Assembly (NCBI RefSeq): GCF_963662255.1
Contig: NC_085046.1
Location: 52,422,570 to 52,486,569, forward strand
Direction of reading: 5' to 3'
Length of the DNA: 64,000 bases
From: Cinclus cinclus
Lineage: Eukaryota > Chordata > Aves > Passeriformes > Cinclidae
The notes beneath the pieces were generated by a model, which did no database searches, was not told the origin of the DNA, and was given only the letters and a program-made list of their open reading frames with translations. The position numbers were made by a program, and so were the translations under genes. Shown here piece after piece: positions 1-12,284 of this stretch; position 1 is the first letter of the stretch, and every line of letters begins with the position of its first letter.

Positions 1-400
1 TTTAAGGTCATCTTTCATATCTTTTGAAGTACTTCTACCCTCTGAATTAGGAGAGCTCTGACTGCTGAAGATAGTAACATAAAGCCTGTCAAAATCCAAC
101 ATCAATTCAAAAGACTATGTGATAAATTGTGACATAAATCCACAATTCTCCTTGAGAAAAAAGTCATCTGGTCATGTAAGTCATAGAAATTTTTGTGATC
201 TGATAAGCATTTTTGTCTTTGGCATCAAGAAAACCTCAAAGTGTTTTCAAGACATTGACTCATATTCTTCTGAAAAGGTCTTCTATTCATATGTGTTGTA
301 AGCCAGTAATGATGAAAAATTGTTGTTTCCCCATGCTTACACTAGAATTTCTTCTGTTCACTTAGTAGTTAACCACTACTGATGTACAGATTTAATTTTG
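1..400. other. Unannotated AT-rich sequence
   Basis: No repeat, exon or RNA gene is recognised here. The 60-codon open stretch at 119-301 has no recognisable motif and ordinary base composition, so it is treated as chance. The last bases of the following interval (401-405, CCATC) are the left target-site duplication of the LTR that follows. Confidence 0.5.
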
Positions 401-405
401 CCATC

Positions 406-1101
406 TGTTGGGGGTTGGTTTCTTTCCCTTTTCCCTCTGTGGAATTTTCCCCATTGTCATGCTAAGATACCTGTTGACTGGGCCCTGGTGACAAGGGGGA
501 GGGGACGGGAGGGAAGAAGCAAGCCCCGAGAGATTCAAACAGCCAGCAGAGGAAGCGGAAGGCTGGGCCTCGGCCCATTTCCCCCGTGGAGTTCGGACGA
601 GAAGGACGATCGCCGCCTGTCCTCCATCTCCGCCATCCCAGCGTTGGGAAACCACCATCGGACCCTGCTCTGCTCTCTTCTCGCTGTGAACTACCACCAT
701 CCAGCACTCTGCTGAGCACCAGGACCCACACCATGAGCGGAGAGCTCTCTCCATCTCTCTCTCCCCCTGGGACAGCGCTGCCATCACCCCCAGCCCTCCT
801 GCAGCTCTGCGGGACCCGCCCGCCCCCAGCACCGGGAACTGCAGCTCAGGGAAAAGGTGCCTGCAGCCAGAAAGGACTGGGACTGAGTTACTGTTCTGTT
901 TGTGGCTAATTTCATAGCTGTTGTTGTTCTTGTTTGTCTTGTTAGGTATACTAGTAAAGAACTGTTATTCTTACCCCCATATCTTTGCCTGAGAGCTCTC
1001 TTAATTCCAAAATTATAATAATCAAAAGAATCACATTTTTTTTCAGTCCAAAGGGAAGCTTCTGCTTTCCTTAGCAAACACCTGTCTTTCAAACCAGGAC
1101 A
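406..1101 (-). mobile_element. Solo LTR of an avian endogenous retrovirus (ERVL-like)
   Basis: This 696-bp block starts TGTTGGGGGTTGG and ends CCAGGACA, so it has the TG...CA ends of a retroviral LTR. It is flanked on both sides by the same 5 bp, CCATC (401-405 and 1102-1106), the duplication made by integration. The middle (about 480-860) is GC-rich with CpGs, unlike the AT-rich surroundings, and the right third (about 885-1090) matches, from memory, LTR sequence common in songbird genomes. No internal retroviral genes follow, so it is a solo LTR left by recombination between two LTRs. Orientation is inferred: read on the minus strand it begins TGTCCTGGTTTG, like the start of the second LTR in this window. 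ERVL is favoured because that group usually makes 5-bp duplications. The open frames across it (392-909) are LTR sequence, not genes. Confidence 0.85.
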
Positions 1102-1106
1102 CCATC

Positions 1107-2705
1107 ACACAGTTATCACTTCACATCTCACCCCTGTTTGCTCTTGCTTTGCCAATAAACAAAGTGGATTACGGCTCACAGTGTTCCCTGTGAGAATCCA
1201 CTCTCTTTGACAACTGGCTAACTGAAGTCATGGCAGATCTTTTTATGTTGTGCACTATTATGAACTACAGCTAAGCAAGATATTTGAAAACTTATTACTG
1301 ATATATCCCAACTCAGATACAGAATTTCCTAATTATGTCTCAGCACAATGCTCTAAGTAAACAGATTCTCCTTGGAAAGTTACCTACAAGTGCCTTGGCA
1401 GCCACCTGGGACTGGGAGAATAGTTTTGTTGTTGGGTTTTCTTTTTTAATAAAATCTTAATGATTCTTTCTTCTTGATGTTAAATGAATCTTACAAAACA
1501 TATTAAATGTCACAGTCCTTAGCCTGCTGTCCAAATTACTACACATCAGGTAGTTATTATTTACACCATATTGAGCCAGAGACAACATGCCCTGCAATGC
1601 ATTCTGCCTTCATGCCACTGTCTCCATTCTGCCTACTGAATGAAGTCTTAGTGCTACAGAAAAGCCCCATAAATAATGCATCCCATCGACCAACTTTTTT
1701 TAATGAACTGAGCACCAAGCATGTGGAAGATGTGCACAGCTTTCCGAGAGATTCTTCAGGACTGAAGGCAGCCTTCTGATCAGCAACAACTGGAAGATTT
1801 CTCTCCCTTGCGTTAGGCAACAATGCAAAGGCACTTGATTCCTACAGGAAGCCTCCTCTATTAGTGCAGGGTATTAATCTGGGGCTGGTTTTATTTAATT
1901 TCATGTTGAATTTCACCAATGTTTGAGTTTTTCTGTTTTGTGTCAGACCTTTTCTCGCTTCTTAGGCAGATCTGGAGAGTGCACTTGGTCTGGCAGCCCT
2001 TGTCAAAGCTCCCAACTAATATGTTCACCTCTCAATAGTCTTTGACTAAACCAGTCTCTACCTGTGGTGGCCTAAGAACCACCATTTGTGAAGGGAAAGC
2101 AGCCAGTTGTCCCATGTGAAAGGAAATCAGGATTTCCACAAGTTTGTTCTGTTCTGAGACAGAGGCCACCAAGTTCCCAAAAACTGTGTCTACAGAATAA
2201 CACAAACGGAATATATTTGTCCTTTACAAATCACAACACATACAAGTTAAAAATTAAAATAAAATGGTCAAAAAGTAAAGAAGGCAAGAGTGTCTCCTTG
2301 TAACTCTTGTGAGTTTATTGATGCTATAGAAATTAATTTGGCCCAATCTCACCACATGTTTAAAGCTGATTAGATAAATTATGCTACCACCAATTTAAAT
2401 GTCAGCTGTTACAAACACTAAGCTCTCCTTTTTCTCAGAATTACAACTTGCGGGCACCACAAAATTACTTTCTCAGCTACATAAAACACGACTAGCTTCA
2501 TAGCTGTCCTTTTTTTCTTTAAAACATAAGGCAGCAATTTGCATGTCTCTATGGAAAGCAGTAGCCCAATAGTGAAAATACAAGCTGGTGATTTTAACAA
2601 ATTTCTCAGATTCAAAGTTCTGCAAGGCAATTCCAAGTTAACAGGACCCACAGTTTAGAAAGGTATTAATGAGGAGTGATAAAACCTTCTGACTTGCTTT
2701 TCAAA
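1107..2705. other. Unannotated stretch between LTR and CR1
   Basis: AT-rich, non-coding in appearance. Short open frames (for example 1507-1779 and 2418-2651) lack known motifs and convincing splice signals. No repeat family was recognised. Confidence 0.5.
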
Positions 2706-3962
2706 GAGCCACGGAAACATCAGGCTTGAAGATATCTTTAAGATCACCAAGGCCAACTGTCAACCCATCACTACCATAACCCCTAAACCACATCACCCAG
2801 ATCCAGATACCTCTTAGATATCTCCAGACATGGTGACTCCACCATCTCCCTAAGCAACCTCTTCCAATGCCTGACCACCCTAACAGTCATTTTTTTTTTT
2901 TTTCCTAGTATCTGAATCTTGTCTCATCTTAAGGCCATGTCCTCTGGTCCTCTCACTTGAGGCACAGTAGAAGAGACTGGCCCCCACCTCACTACAACCT
3001 CCTTTCAGGTAGTTTTAGAGAGCAATGAGGTCCCTCCTGAGCCCCCTCCTCTCGAGAACAAGCAATTCCAGCTCCCTCAGCCATTCCTCATAAGACAGGT
3101 TTTCCAGACCCTTCACAAGCCTTGTTGCTCTTCTTGGGCCACACTCACACCTCAATGTGACCCTCACCAGTGCTAAGTGCAGGAGGGTGATCACGGCCCT
3201 GGTCCTGCTGGCCACACTGTTCTTCGTGCAGGCCAGGATGCCATTGATCTCCTTGACCACCTGGGCACACTGCTGGCTCATGCTGAGCACCCCTAGGTCC
3301 CTTTCTGCTGAACGGCTCTTGAGCCGCTCCTCCCCAAGCTTGTCAGGCTTCATGGAGTTGCTGGGACTCGAGTGCAGGACCCAGTACTTCCCCTTTGTCT
3401 TCATGAAGTTGTCCTCAGCCCATCGATTGAGTCTGTCCAGGTTTCCCTGCAGTGCCTTCCTACTCTTGAGCAGAGCAGTGCTCCCACCCAACTTAACATT
3501 TTCTGCAAATTTATTGAGGGTGTCCTGAATCCCCAGGTTTGCATCATCAAAAAAGATATTAAACAGGGATCAGCCCCAAAACTGAGCCCTGGGGGACACC
3601 ACTAGTGACCCACCACCACGTGGATTTAGTTCCATCCGCCACAACTCTCCAGGCCTGGCCATCAGCCTGGTTTCTACCTACCGAAGTGTTCACCCATTCA
3701 AGCCACAAGCACCCAGGTTGGAGGCTTGGCCATCTAGGAGGATGCTGTGGGAGACCCTGTCAAATGCTTTAATGAAGTCTAGATGGAGTATACCCACAGC
3801 CTTTCCCTCATCTACTAAGTGGGTCACTTGGTCATAGAAAAAGGTCAGGTTAACCAAGCAGGACCTGCCTTTCATAAATGCATGTTGGCTGGGCTTGGTC
3901 CCCTGATTGTCCTGCATGTGCCATGTAATGGCACTCAGGATGAAGGCCTGGCACTCAGGACC
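2706..3962 (-). mobile_element. CR1 LINE fragment (3' half, antisense)
   Basis: On the minus strand this is the 3' part of a CR1 non-LTR retrotransposon. The left end carries the CR1 3' UTR (about 2706-2990). Minus-strand translation of 3015-3491 gives the carboxy-terminal part of the CR1 ORF2 polyprotein, with the motifs LQGNLDRLNRWAEDNF, KDLGVL-like RDLGVL, MSQQCAQV and RRGLRRDLIAL. Translation of 3690-3917 gives reverse-transcriptase motifs, including GRSCLVNLTFFYDQVTHLVD and LDFIKAFDRVSHSILLD. The two pieces are in different frames with stops between them, so the copy is dead. It is 5'-truncated at about 3962, as most CR1 copies are. A T-run at 2890-2903 lies inside it. The motif GGCACTCAGGA occurs twice at its right edge (3930 and 3950). 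Confidence 0.95.
3690..3917 (-). pseudogene. CR1 reverse-transcriptase remnant
   Basis: This is a 75-codon open piece of the CR1 ORF2 reverse-transcriptase domain. Read on the minus strand it contains the conserved block LDFIKAFDRVSH, the CR1 form of the family's LDFSKAFDTVSH motif. The active-site FADD box is not in this piece. Stops and frame changes separate it from the downstream ORF2 remnant at 3015-3491, so it cannot give a working enzyme. Confidence 0.9.
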
Positions 3963-6900
3963 CTCCTGTTTGTTGCTACAAAAATGGCATTGGACTAAGA
4001 CAGAAATAGGAGGCTTTGCAAGCTAACTCTAACTCTGCAATGAGGGCTGGTTAAAAAGCAGCCCCAGGAAACTAATGAAGAAACAGCTCTCAGTTTCTCA
4101 CACTAAATATGGAAAAACTGAGTGCTCTTAAGACACATTCCTGCTAAAGTTATTAATGTATAATCTTTACAGAATCACTGAAGTCTGGAGTTGCAGTGTG
4201 TAGCACTAAGCACCTTTAGCTTTACTCCTGACCCAGGCGTGCAGCCAAGACTCAGCTTTATGGGTCATCCAAATCAAGGGGCTACATGTCTTCAGGGCTG
4301 ATTTAAAGCCTTCAAAAATAAAATAAACAAACCAACAGCTTGGGGCCTATAGAAGCAGTGTGTGCCTTATGACACTGCTCGGTTTCAATTAGCTTCATAC
4401 CAAAATGCAGCACAGTGGCTTGGGTTCAGCTTCTTTTCCATTTCTACTCACAGCATCCATCAATACAAACGGTGATTTTTCCCACACTGTTTTATCACAC
4501 TGAAGAAATATCTGGTGCAGATTGCTCTCCTCATCAGATAGTGGGAATAGGGGAATTATTTAACTGGTAATTGAGCCCTAAAGCATGGAGCTGAAAGAAG
4601 GCTAGGCAAAATTTAATTCAGTCTCTGAACTATAGAGAGCTTCCCTGATTATACTGCTCCAGACACTGAACTCACCTTCCAGAACAATAAAATATTTTTG
4701 TGCAAATCTCATCAAATAATTAACTCTGAACAATGCAGACAAGTCATTATGTTGAGGATTTGTCATAACAGGGGGTAAAAAAGTAATTTGAGAACACTAA
4801 TGTGAACCTTTTTTAAGTGCCTCCAACAAATCATGGCGGCATAAGAAATAGCAGTAGAAAAAGACAAAGCTAGGTTTTATTTTTAATTTGGATTTGAAAG
4901 CCTTTCATGTTGGGATCCAGGCAATTATTTGGTAAGTGATATGAAAGAAAGGAGCTATTAGTACCCTTTAGCCATCCCTGCTGTTTTTCTTTCCCCCCCA
5001 GTACACACAGTTTGACACCACCCAAGCTATGCCTCTGCTCCAAGAACTATAACTCCAGTGTGGCCTTCGACACACATGTCTAAGAAATGCAGCAGCTCCG
5101 GGTACATGTGGAGTAGAGACCCCTGAGCTATTTCCCACCATTCCAGAGATGATCATGTTCTCTGCACCCAATTGCCAGCCAAATCAGCTGGCTGGTGACA
5201 AAAGATGACTAGAACCTAAGGTTTTGCACCGTAGCAGTATTTGCCCAATCCTCAAGTCTAAGGAGCCTGCAGAAGAATAGACGAATTATGCTCTGCACCT
5301 TTCTGTAATCATATCCCTTCCTGCTTTCTTCATTGGAAAAGTTATTTTCAGAGCAACTTTAAAGGATCCAAGGAACAGGCACTGTAGCAGCAGGCTATAA
5401 TACCTTTCCTCTCCTATGTTTTCCCCAACTTAGTCTATATCCTTTGGACTTCTACTCAGAAAGGTACAGCTTGGACATGACAGAAAACTGCTGTACTGCA
5501 GTTCATTATGTAAGTAGGATAGAGTGGCAACATTTACCACCTCCGCTCTCCTCTTGCCTCTAAAATTCACACCTTATGCTGAAAAGAAAGTAGGGGTGTC
5601 TATGCCAATCCTTTAATCCCCATCCCAACACTGAGAGACCAGGTTAAGATCCTGCAAGGGTAAGAAGTACTATTTGAACTGTGATGATCTGTTAATTTCT
5701 AAATCTGTGCACACCAATTCCTCTTACTTTAGAGGAACAAGTTATAGAAGTGGAGATTTGGAGGTGTTCAACTTTGTACTGACTGTACAAGTAATGGCAA
5801 CCACCTCCTTTAAGGATGGTTAGAGTATCTCACTAGGATCCAACAAAACAAATGCAAACAGCAGCACTCCAGCAGCTCTCTAAGAATACATTTTTTTCGG
5901 TGAAGAGCAGTGAAGACTGCAAGGAACTGACATGGAGTAAAACCCCATCACTCAGCACATCATCAGCATTAAAGGATGAAGGATAAAGACATTGAAGGGT
6001 GTGAAGATCTTGCATGTATCTCATTACACTGGAACACTAAAAATGTTTTGAGAACCTTGCTTGAACTAAATAAACGAGTTTGAGGTCTAGATCAGACTAA
6101 GAAACTATTCCTTTGGGGTTCAGTTCCTTCCCCAGGAACATAGAAACAAACCCCTAGATTCATCCCTCTGACCTCAAATAAGAATCAGGTTTATTTTTGC
6201 CACTTATTTCCTCTAGTAGCATGAACTTGGGAGCTCATTGGAGCACAGTAGCTCCAATTCATTAAGAGGGATTTCCTTTGTTGAAGTAAGTTTTCTTACC
6301 CAAAACTATTTCTAGTCTTATGATTAGAAATTTCCCTGACTAAACAGGTGACTAGATTAAAAAAAAAAAACAAATAGTAGAAAAGCAGAGGGCTGGCCTC
6401 CCCTTCAAAGGCCCTTGGAAGACAGATGTGCAGCTACTTGATATTTAGGAATATAGAGGTGGTTTGAGGTTCTGCATGAGGCAGTTCTGAACCATGACAT
6501 AAGCAGAAATCAGGATAATGTCAAAGTCATGCTACAGTACTGAATGTAGAAACCTCCAAGCCTCCATGCTCAAGGCAGCAGAGAATCACAGTTTATTATC
6601 TGACCTTGGACACGGTGGGTAACTTAATTCCACATGGCCTGCATCAACTCTTCAGGTTGAACCCTTTTAGTTTGTAAGTTCAACAAGTTTATAACTAGTC
6701 CTTACTAAAATTCACTCCAAGTCTCTGGTTCTACACCTGAGGTTTACGTTCACATCTGCCACAGGCCAACTGAATTCAATGACTTATGCACCACTTCTTA
6801 CTGGGATGGCTGCAGCTCAAGCTGATCTCATGAGCCACCATGGACTTTGCACAACTGAGAACCTAAACTCTAACATGAAAAAGACAAAGGGCAGCTCTGG

Positions 6901-8460
6901 GCTGAGACCGGCTCAGCTCTGGAGTAAGCAGTAAATTGCAAAAGTGTCTTCATTAGAGGATGAGGCTGGGTACCATCAGCAGCCTGAGCCAGCCTAGCCT
7001 CCTGCTGCTCCTGCTGCATGCATCTCAGAGCACCAGCTGGCCAACCTCGCACAAATCTACCATTAAATCAGGGCATGTGTCCCAACACAATGTGCAAACA
7101 CAGAACAGAAGACCAGTTCCAGTCTCAACAAGCCTGTGAGAAACACAAAGGGACAGTGAAGCTGTGACAATGATACTGTCTGACAAGGAAACAATCCATG
7201 GCAACTACAGACTAATTACTGATCATTTTTGGGTATGCCACATGGCAAGGAGAAACTTGAAAGAGGATGGGAGATGGATTTGTACTGCTTTTGTTTCAGC
7301 GGGGGAGATTCTTCCCAGCATGAAGGCAGAATATGAAAATGTATAAAGGGTTTTGCTAACATCTGAGGTCATCTGGCAGCTTTTGGATGCTCAAAGGAAG
7401 AAATGATGTAAAGCTTCTCCCATTTGGACTTTACTCTCTGTTCCTTCGTTCCACTGAAGGGAGAGAAAGGATGGGATAATGACACATGCACAAAGGAGCA
7501 GTTCTTATCCTAAGGACCATACGACTTGAAAGAGAAATACCAAGATTACTGGTAATAAAATAAACAAATTCAAGAGAATAATGCATTTTTTTAAAAAGAC
7601 ATTACTTAATGGTGAGATTCTGCAGAGATACATTGGAACTCTGCCTGAAGTCTGGAAAGCAAAACCTAAGTCCAGATTTAAAATATATGCAATGCGAGAG
7701 CAGAGTCATTGAAAACAGAATGATCAATCCCGACACGACACAAGTCTCATCCCACTGGGGTATGTCCTTGTAAAAGCTGAATTCACTACTTCTAGAAAAT
7801 ATCCCTGCCAAGGCCAAAACACAACGGAGCTATGAACAGTGAAATAACAAAGATTTTCTTGGGAGTAAACCCCAGAAGCCAGAACTTGACAAGACTGCAG
7901 GATCTCTCAATAAGAGATCAAAATTAATTTCCCACTCAATTTCTTTTTGTAGAAATACTGATGATTACTAGAGGTAAGTCAATCCTCCACGTAATGAATG
8001 ACAAGTCAGTCAACTAATCTCAGTTGTTTGAGTAGATACTGATTTCCAAGTGACCTTGGCTGGCTATGTTTGCAATCACAGCTCATTTCCCCATTCTGCC
8101 TTCATCAATGTCCAAAAGCCCCCAGAATAATCCTAAAAGCCTATCTTCAAGAAACAGCACAAAGAAAATTTGTGAGTGGAAAATAGCTGTCTGCTTTCTG
8201 CTCTCTCACCTCACACAACAGATGTTTTGACCATCTCTGTAATGATGCAGTATAAGAAAAATATTGTTGCTGTGATCAACTGTGTCCTCCGCATAACTTT
8301 TCTTACTTGGATATTTTTGAAAAGGAGACAAATTCACTTCATTAATTAAAGTTGTGAATCCTGCATTTTACAAGAAAGATGCCCAAACAAGCATGACCTC
8401 ACTTTGCAAGGAATGACAAAGTTACCACACAAAAGAAATGTTGTAAGGAGAAAACACAGA
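3963..8460. other. Unannotated AT-rich sequence
   Basis: No recognised gene, RNA or repeat family. A poly-A run (6359-6370) is present. Open stretches with splice-like ends exist on the minus strand. The best is 4676-4725, 16 open codons between TTCAG and GTGAGT; another is the 27-nt 8210-8236. Neither matches a protein I know, and such combinations are expected by chance. Confidence 0.5.
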
Positions 8461-8461
8461 G

Positions 8462-8532
8462 ACTCAACTAAAAAAACCCCAACCAAACAAACAAAAAAAT
8501 CAACCAAACAAACAAACAAGAACTCAACTAAA
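8462..8532. repeat. (CAAA)n tract bracketed by an 11-bp direct repeat
   Basis: An imperfect CAAA/CCAAA tract (about 8473-8520) lies between two identical copies of ACTCAACTAAA at 8462-8472 and 8522-8532. The A-rich repeat also produces a lysine- and threonine-rich open frame (8404-8718 +), which is a by-product of the repeat. It may be a slipped microsatellite or the tail of a tiny retroposed insertion with a target duplication; the sequence does not decide. Confidence 0.7.
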
Positions 8533-11135
8533 TTGATTAGAAAAGCACAAGTCATTTGGAATGGTTTTGAAACAGTCACTGACTGCTATGTGAACACATT
8601 TGTGAGCAACTGTCCTGAGGGTTACCAAAAGGAGGAGTATTCAGTTTTATTTAACATCTTTATTATGAATACAGCTGAGGGGCTGCAAATGCATTTCTTG
8701 AGTCTGCACTGTATGTAACCAAGAGGCGCTCTGCACCTCGGAGTGCTGATGCTGCGAAGTGCACAAACACAACATTAATGGTAGGCTCACTTATATCAAT
8801 GCCAAGTTTCTCAGAAATCGTAAATCCTTGCCATTGTGACGATCAGAGTTTTACATCAGAGGAATTACTCAGGTGCCAGGGATGTCACTTACACACACTT
8901 AGGTGTCCAACTCAAGAGTCTTAGGGAACCTGACCTCAAGTCCCTTGAAAGCAACAGCAGTAAAAGACTTGATTAATGGTCTTTGGACCCACCTCCAATA
9001 CAATTCAAAAAATCCAAAAATTCACATGGGAAAGTTAGTACTTCAGATGGAAAGTAAGTGGTACACAGAATATCTAGTAACTCAGCTCTTTCAAGCTGGA
9101 TAAAACGCTATGAAAAGTCCTTTAATAAGAAGGTAATAGTAGCTTGGCCTGGCTTTGAGATAGGTGAGATAATCTGCTGTCTCATTTTCACCACTGATTT
9201 TTTGATGCTTTGCTTAAAATAAGCCTAGAAGCCTGAACAAAGACAAATATCCAACTCCATTTTGAGCCTGGATAGCTGAGGTCATTAGAACATTCCAACA
9301 TCACTCTCAGCCACCAGATACATAGAGCCTCATAATTATACATGAGCATCAGACTGCGGTGACAAACCACCATGGACATACAACCATGGGAAAGGGTTTC
9401 TTGTACTGAAAAAATGGGAATAGAAGTAGAAAGACAACATAATTAAGAACAGTGATGTTGTGGTAACTGTTTATGGAGTTTATCTTTTGCTGCTTTGTCT
9501 TGTTTCACACAGATTTGCCACAATGTCTCAATGTCTCACTGTCTGCTGGTAAGGATGGAACAGCTGATTTCATAAAAAAAACAAGCAGAACTACAGCCTT
9601 CTGTATGGAGACAGCCACTTGTACCAATAATCTCCTGCTTACAAACAGGACTGTACAATGCACCAGCTCTAACTTAGAAAGCATCCACTGGTTTAAAAAT
9701 GTTGCTTATCTGGGTGCTCTCTTGCTGCAGTGAATAAGGCAACATTTTTCTCCCTTCACAAGAGCATGAAGGGCTGTCCTCTCCAAAGGCATCACATCAC
9801 AATTCTTCTAATTCTCATCACAATGATATTGAACAGCCACTTTATTGCCCTTGCATTTCAGAGGAATGACCCCAGCCCTCAGCTGAGCAATCAAATTCAG
9901 ACTACAAGTCCCTTTGGTTGCTAAAGCACAGCCAGCAAAGACACTTGTGATTCAGAGTTTAACCAGCCTGAACAGCAATCAGCATGTTTAGAAAATGAAC
10001 CAACACAGTTCATAACACATAACCAAGCCTGCTAAAGGGTGAATTAGAGTATGCACTATAGTATGCAGCTATGACTTACATAGAAGATTAAAGCAGATAA
10101 TCACAGAGTATCCCTACTTGTCTTAAAACTTCATGTTGCATTTTGGGAAGACCTCTTTAATTCCTTTTTAACTTCCAAAACAAAGTTTCACTGTAACTTG
10201 TATGTCCTCTTAGCAACTCTCAGGCCCTGCTGGCTCAACCTGCCTTGTTATTAAAAAACAATTAATATCCTTTTTGCCACTAAAACCACTAATAAATTAC
10301 TAACATAACACATTTGCCAAGAACAGCAATGAACACAAGGTGATCAGCCTCACCTCCAGCACCAGTTGCTCTGAAGAATGCATCCAAAACATACATTTCC
10401 CAGCACAATGTGAATCTGTTCCACATCATTTCAGCAGCACTCTGTGGGAATTTAAGAAGAGACCCTGACTCACAGAACTGCTGCTGGTGGGTATCTTGAG
10501 TTTGCCCAATAGCTCTCCAGGTCTGGCATTTGGTTTTCAGGCTTGAGTTCAGTTTCCCCCTCTGCTCAAGTGGAGGTTAAACTACCAATATCTACACTTC
10601 ATACTGCAGGACAGCCACAAGTGATATTCTCTCAGCAACTCAGGGTGAAGCTACTCCACTATAGATAAAATACCTAAAAGTGAATAGAAAGAAAAACAGA
10701 GTATGAGTCTGGCTCTCAGCATCATCTGTAAGGATGCTCACTTGCCAAGCAAAATCCTTCATTCCCTGCCTGTTCCAATCCTATTTTAGTTATTTATATA
10801 AAATGTAAAGAGAGGGATTTATGAACATTTCCCAGCTCCAGGTTAGTTTTCATCTTTGTGGTTAAAGTGACTAATGGGGCATACAAAATTAAACAAGCCC
10901 TCAGGAAATAGGAGAAGCAAATGCAAGTTTCCACCTTCCACGCGACAACATGAAACAACAAATCCCAAAATAAAAGGGGCCATGACCATTGGTGATTTTG
11001 TGAATACAGCAATTTTCTTCTTAGGTTTTCCAAGCAGCTGCTGAAAACTGCTATATGTTTTAGTCTAAACTGAGTGAAAAGTATTTTTAGAGAAAAGGGA
11101 AAAACTTCATTCTTTCTATACCAAGCATAACCTCA
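8533..11135. other. Unannotated AT-rich sequence
   Basis: No feature is recognised. Short open frames (9473-9733, 9730-9924, 10794-11033) have no family motifs. A possible 39-nt minus-strand exon near 10.74-10.79 kb, ending before GTGAGC, has only an AT-rich acceptor and was not accepted. Confidence 0.45.
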
Positions 11136-11137
11136 GT

Positions 11138-11217
11138 TGGGGGGTTTTTTTTGTGGGTTTTTTTTTGTTTTGTTGGTTTTCTGTTGTTGTTGTTGTTTTG
11201 GTTTTTTATTTTATTAT
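11138..11217. repeat. T/G-rich low-complexity tract
   Basis: A run of G and T with several (TTG)n units (for example TGTTGTTGTTGTTG) ends in an AT-rich tail. It reads as low-complexity sequence with no gene content. Confidence 0.85.
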
Positions 11218-12243
11218 TCAACTCAATTGACATACATTTAAAAAAAAATCAATTATCTGGACAGGACAGTTATGAACATTTGGCATGTTGATATATCTAC
11301 CCTGAGCCTTGCACTAGACATATACTAATGTCAACAGATGCCATGCATGCAGATCAAAGGCAAAACCCCATTTTGAGCATAACCTTGAAGCAGCTCTGTC
11401 TTTGCAACAAGGAAAGAATCCACTTTATTATGGTAAACCCATCTGTCATCAGAACACCTCAAATCTGCCATGAATATGAACACCACAAATGAAAACATAC
11501 ATGAGGCTTAACTTGCACAGTTGATAGTCAAAGAGCTGCTCCACAGCTAGGGGTAATGCTAAACATGAGAGAATAACCCAGATAAAAAAATCTCTGTTTG
11601 CACCAGGAATTAAGTCTGTTTCCACCAATGTGACTGTGGTAACACTGCATATAACACAGAAGATACTTTAATGGGCAAAATGTAAGCATAATAGGAGACA
11701 CCAGTTTCTGTCAAGTCTTTGCAATGACTCCATGACCAACTGGACTTGGCAAATTCAAGTTCATGGTCCCAAATCTGACAAGGCTTGCAGTATTCCACAC
11801 ACAAGTCAGTAAGGCCTAAGTGGCACTGAATTATGTACAGGTGACCCCAAACAGAGCCAAATTATTTTCTTTGAAGCTTATCAACACTGAGATTTTGTGT
11901 AACAAATGCATTTACATACCTGAGTTGTGAGACTAGGGTATTACATACAAATACTCACATTTTCTCACTTAGTACTGCAATCACTGGCTCTCCTGACTGT
12001 TTTCAAGATGTTTGTTGCATTTGTATCCTTTGTAAAACCTTTTATTTTAATTTTCTCAGTAATGACAGAGACATTTGCTGACATTGAATATTCAGTAACA
12101 GAACCCAAATACAGCGCCTTTTTGTCACATGGCATATATGTGAGTAGCCAGGAAAACAAGTTTAAGGCTTTGATTATACAACTTTAAATTAATTTGATGA
12201 TTAATATCTGAATCTTAGGAAAATGAATCTGCCCCTTGTCTTG

Positions 12244-12284
12244 TTGGGGAAATCTGACTGTTGGGAAATCTGACTCAGATTTCC
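12244..12284. repeat. Short tandem repeat and perfect hairpin
   Basis: A 17-bp unit (TTGGGGAAATCTGACTG) at 12244-12260 is followed by a near copy at 12261-12276. The second copy forms a perfect inverted repeat: GGAAATCTG (12264-12272), a 3-nt loop ACT, then CAGATTTCC (12276-12284). No U-run follows and this is not bacterial DNA, so it is not a terminator. Confidence 0.75.

Noticed and set aside
392..909. Overlapping open frames on both strands near the window start
   Set aside because: They lie inside the solo LTR; its GC-rich part lacks stops by composition.
3015..3528. Open frames of 158 (-) and 123 (+) codons
   Set aside because: The minus frame is CR1 ORF2 and is covered by the repeat entry; the plus frame is its shadow.
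8404..8718. 104-codon frame rich in Lys and Thr
   Set aside because: Generated by the (CAAA)n tract; no domain.
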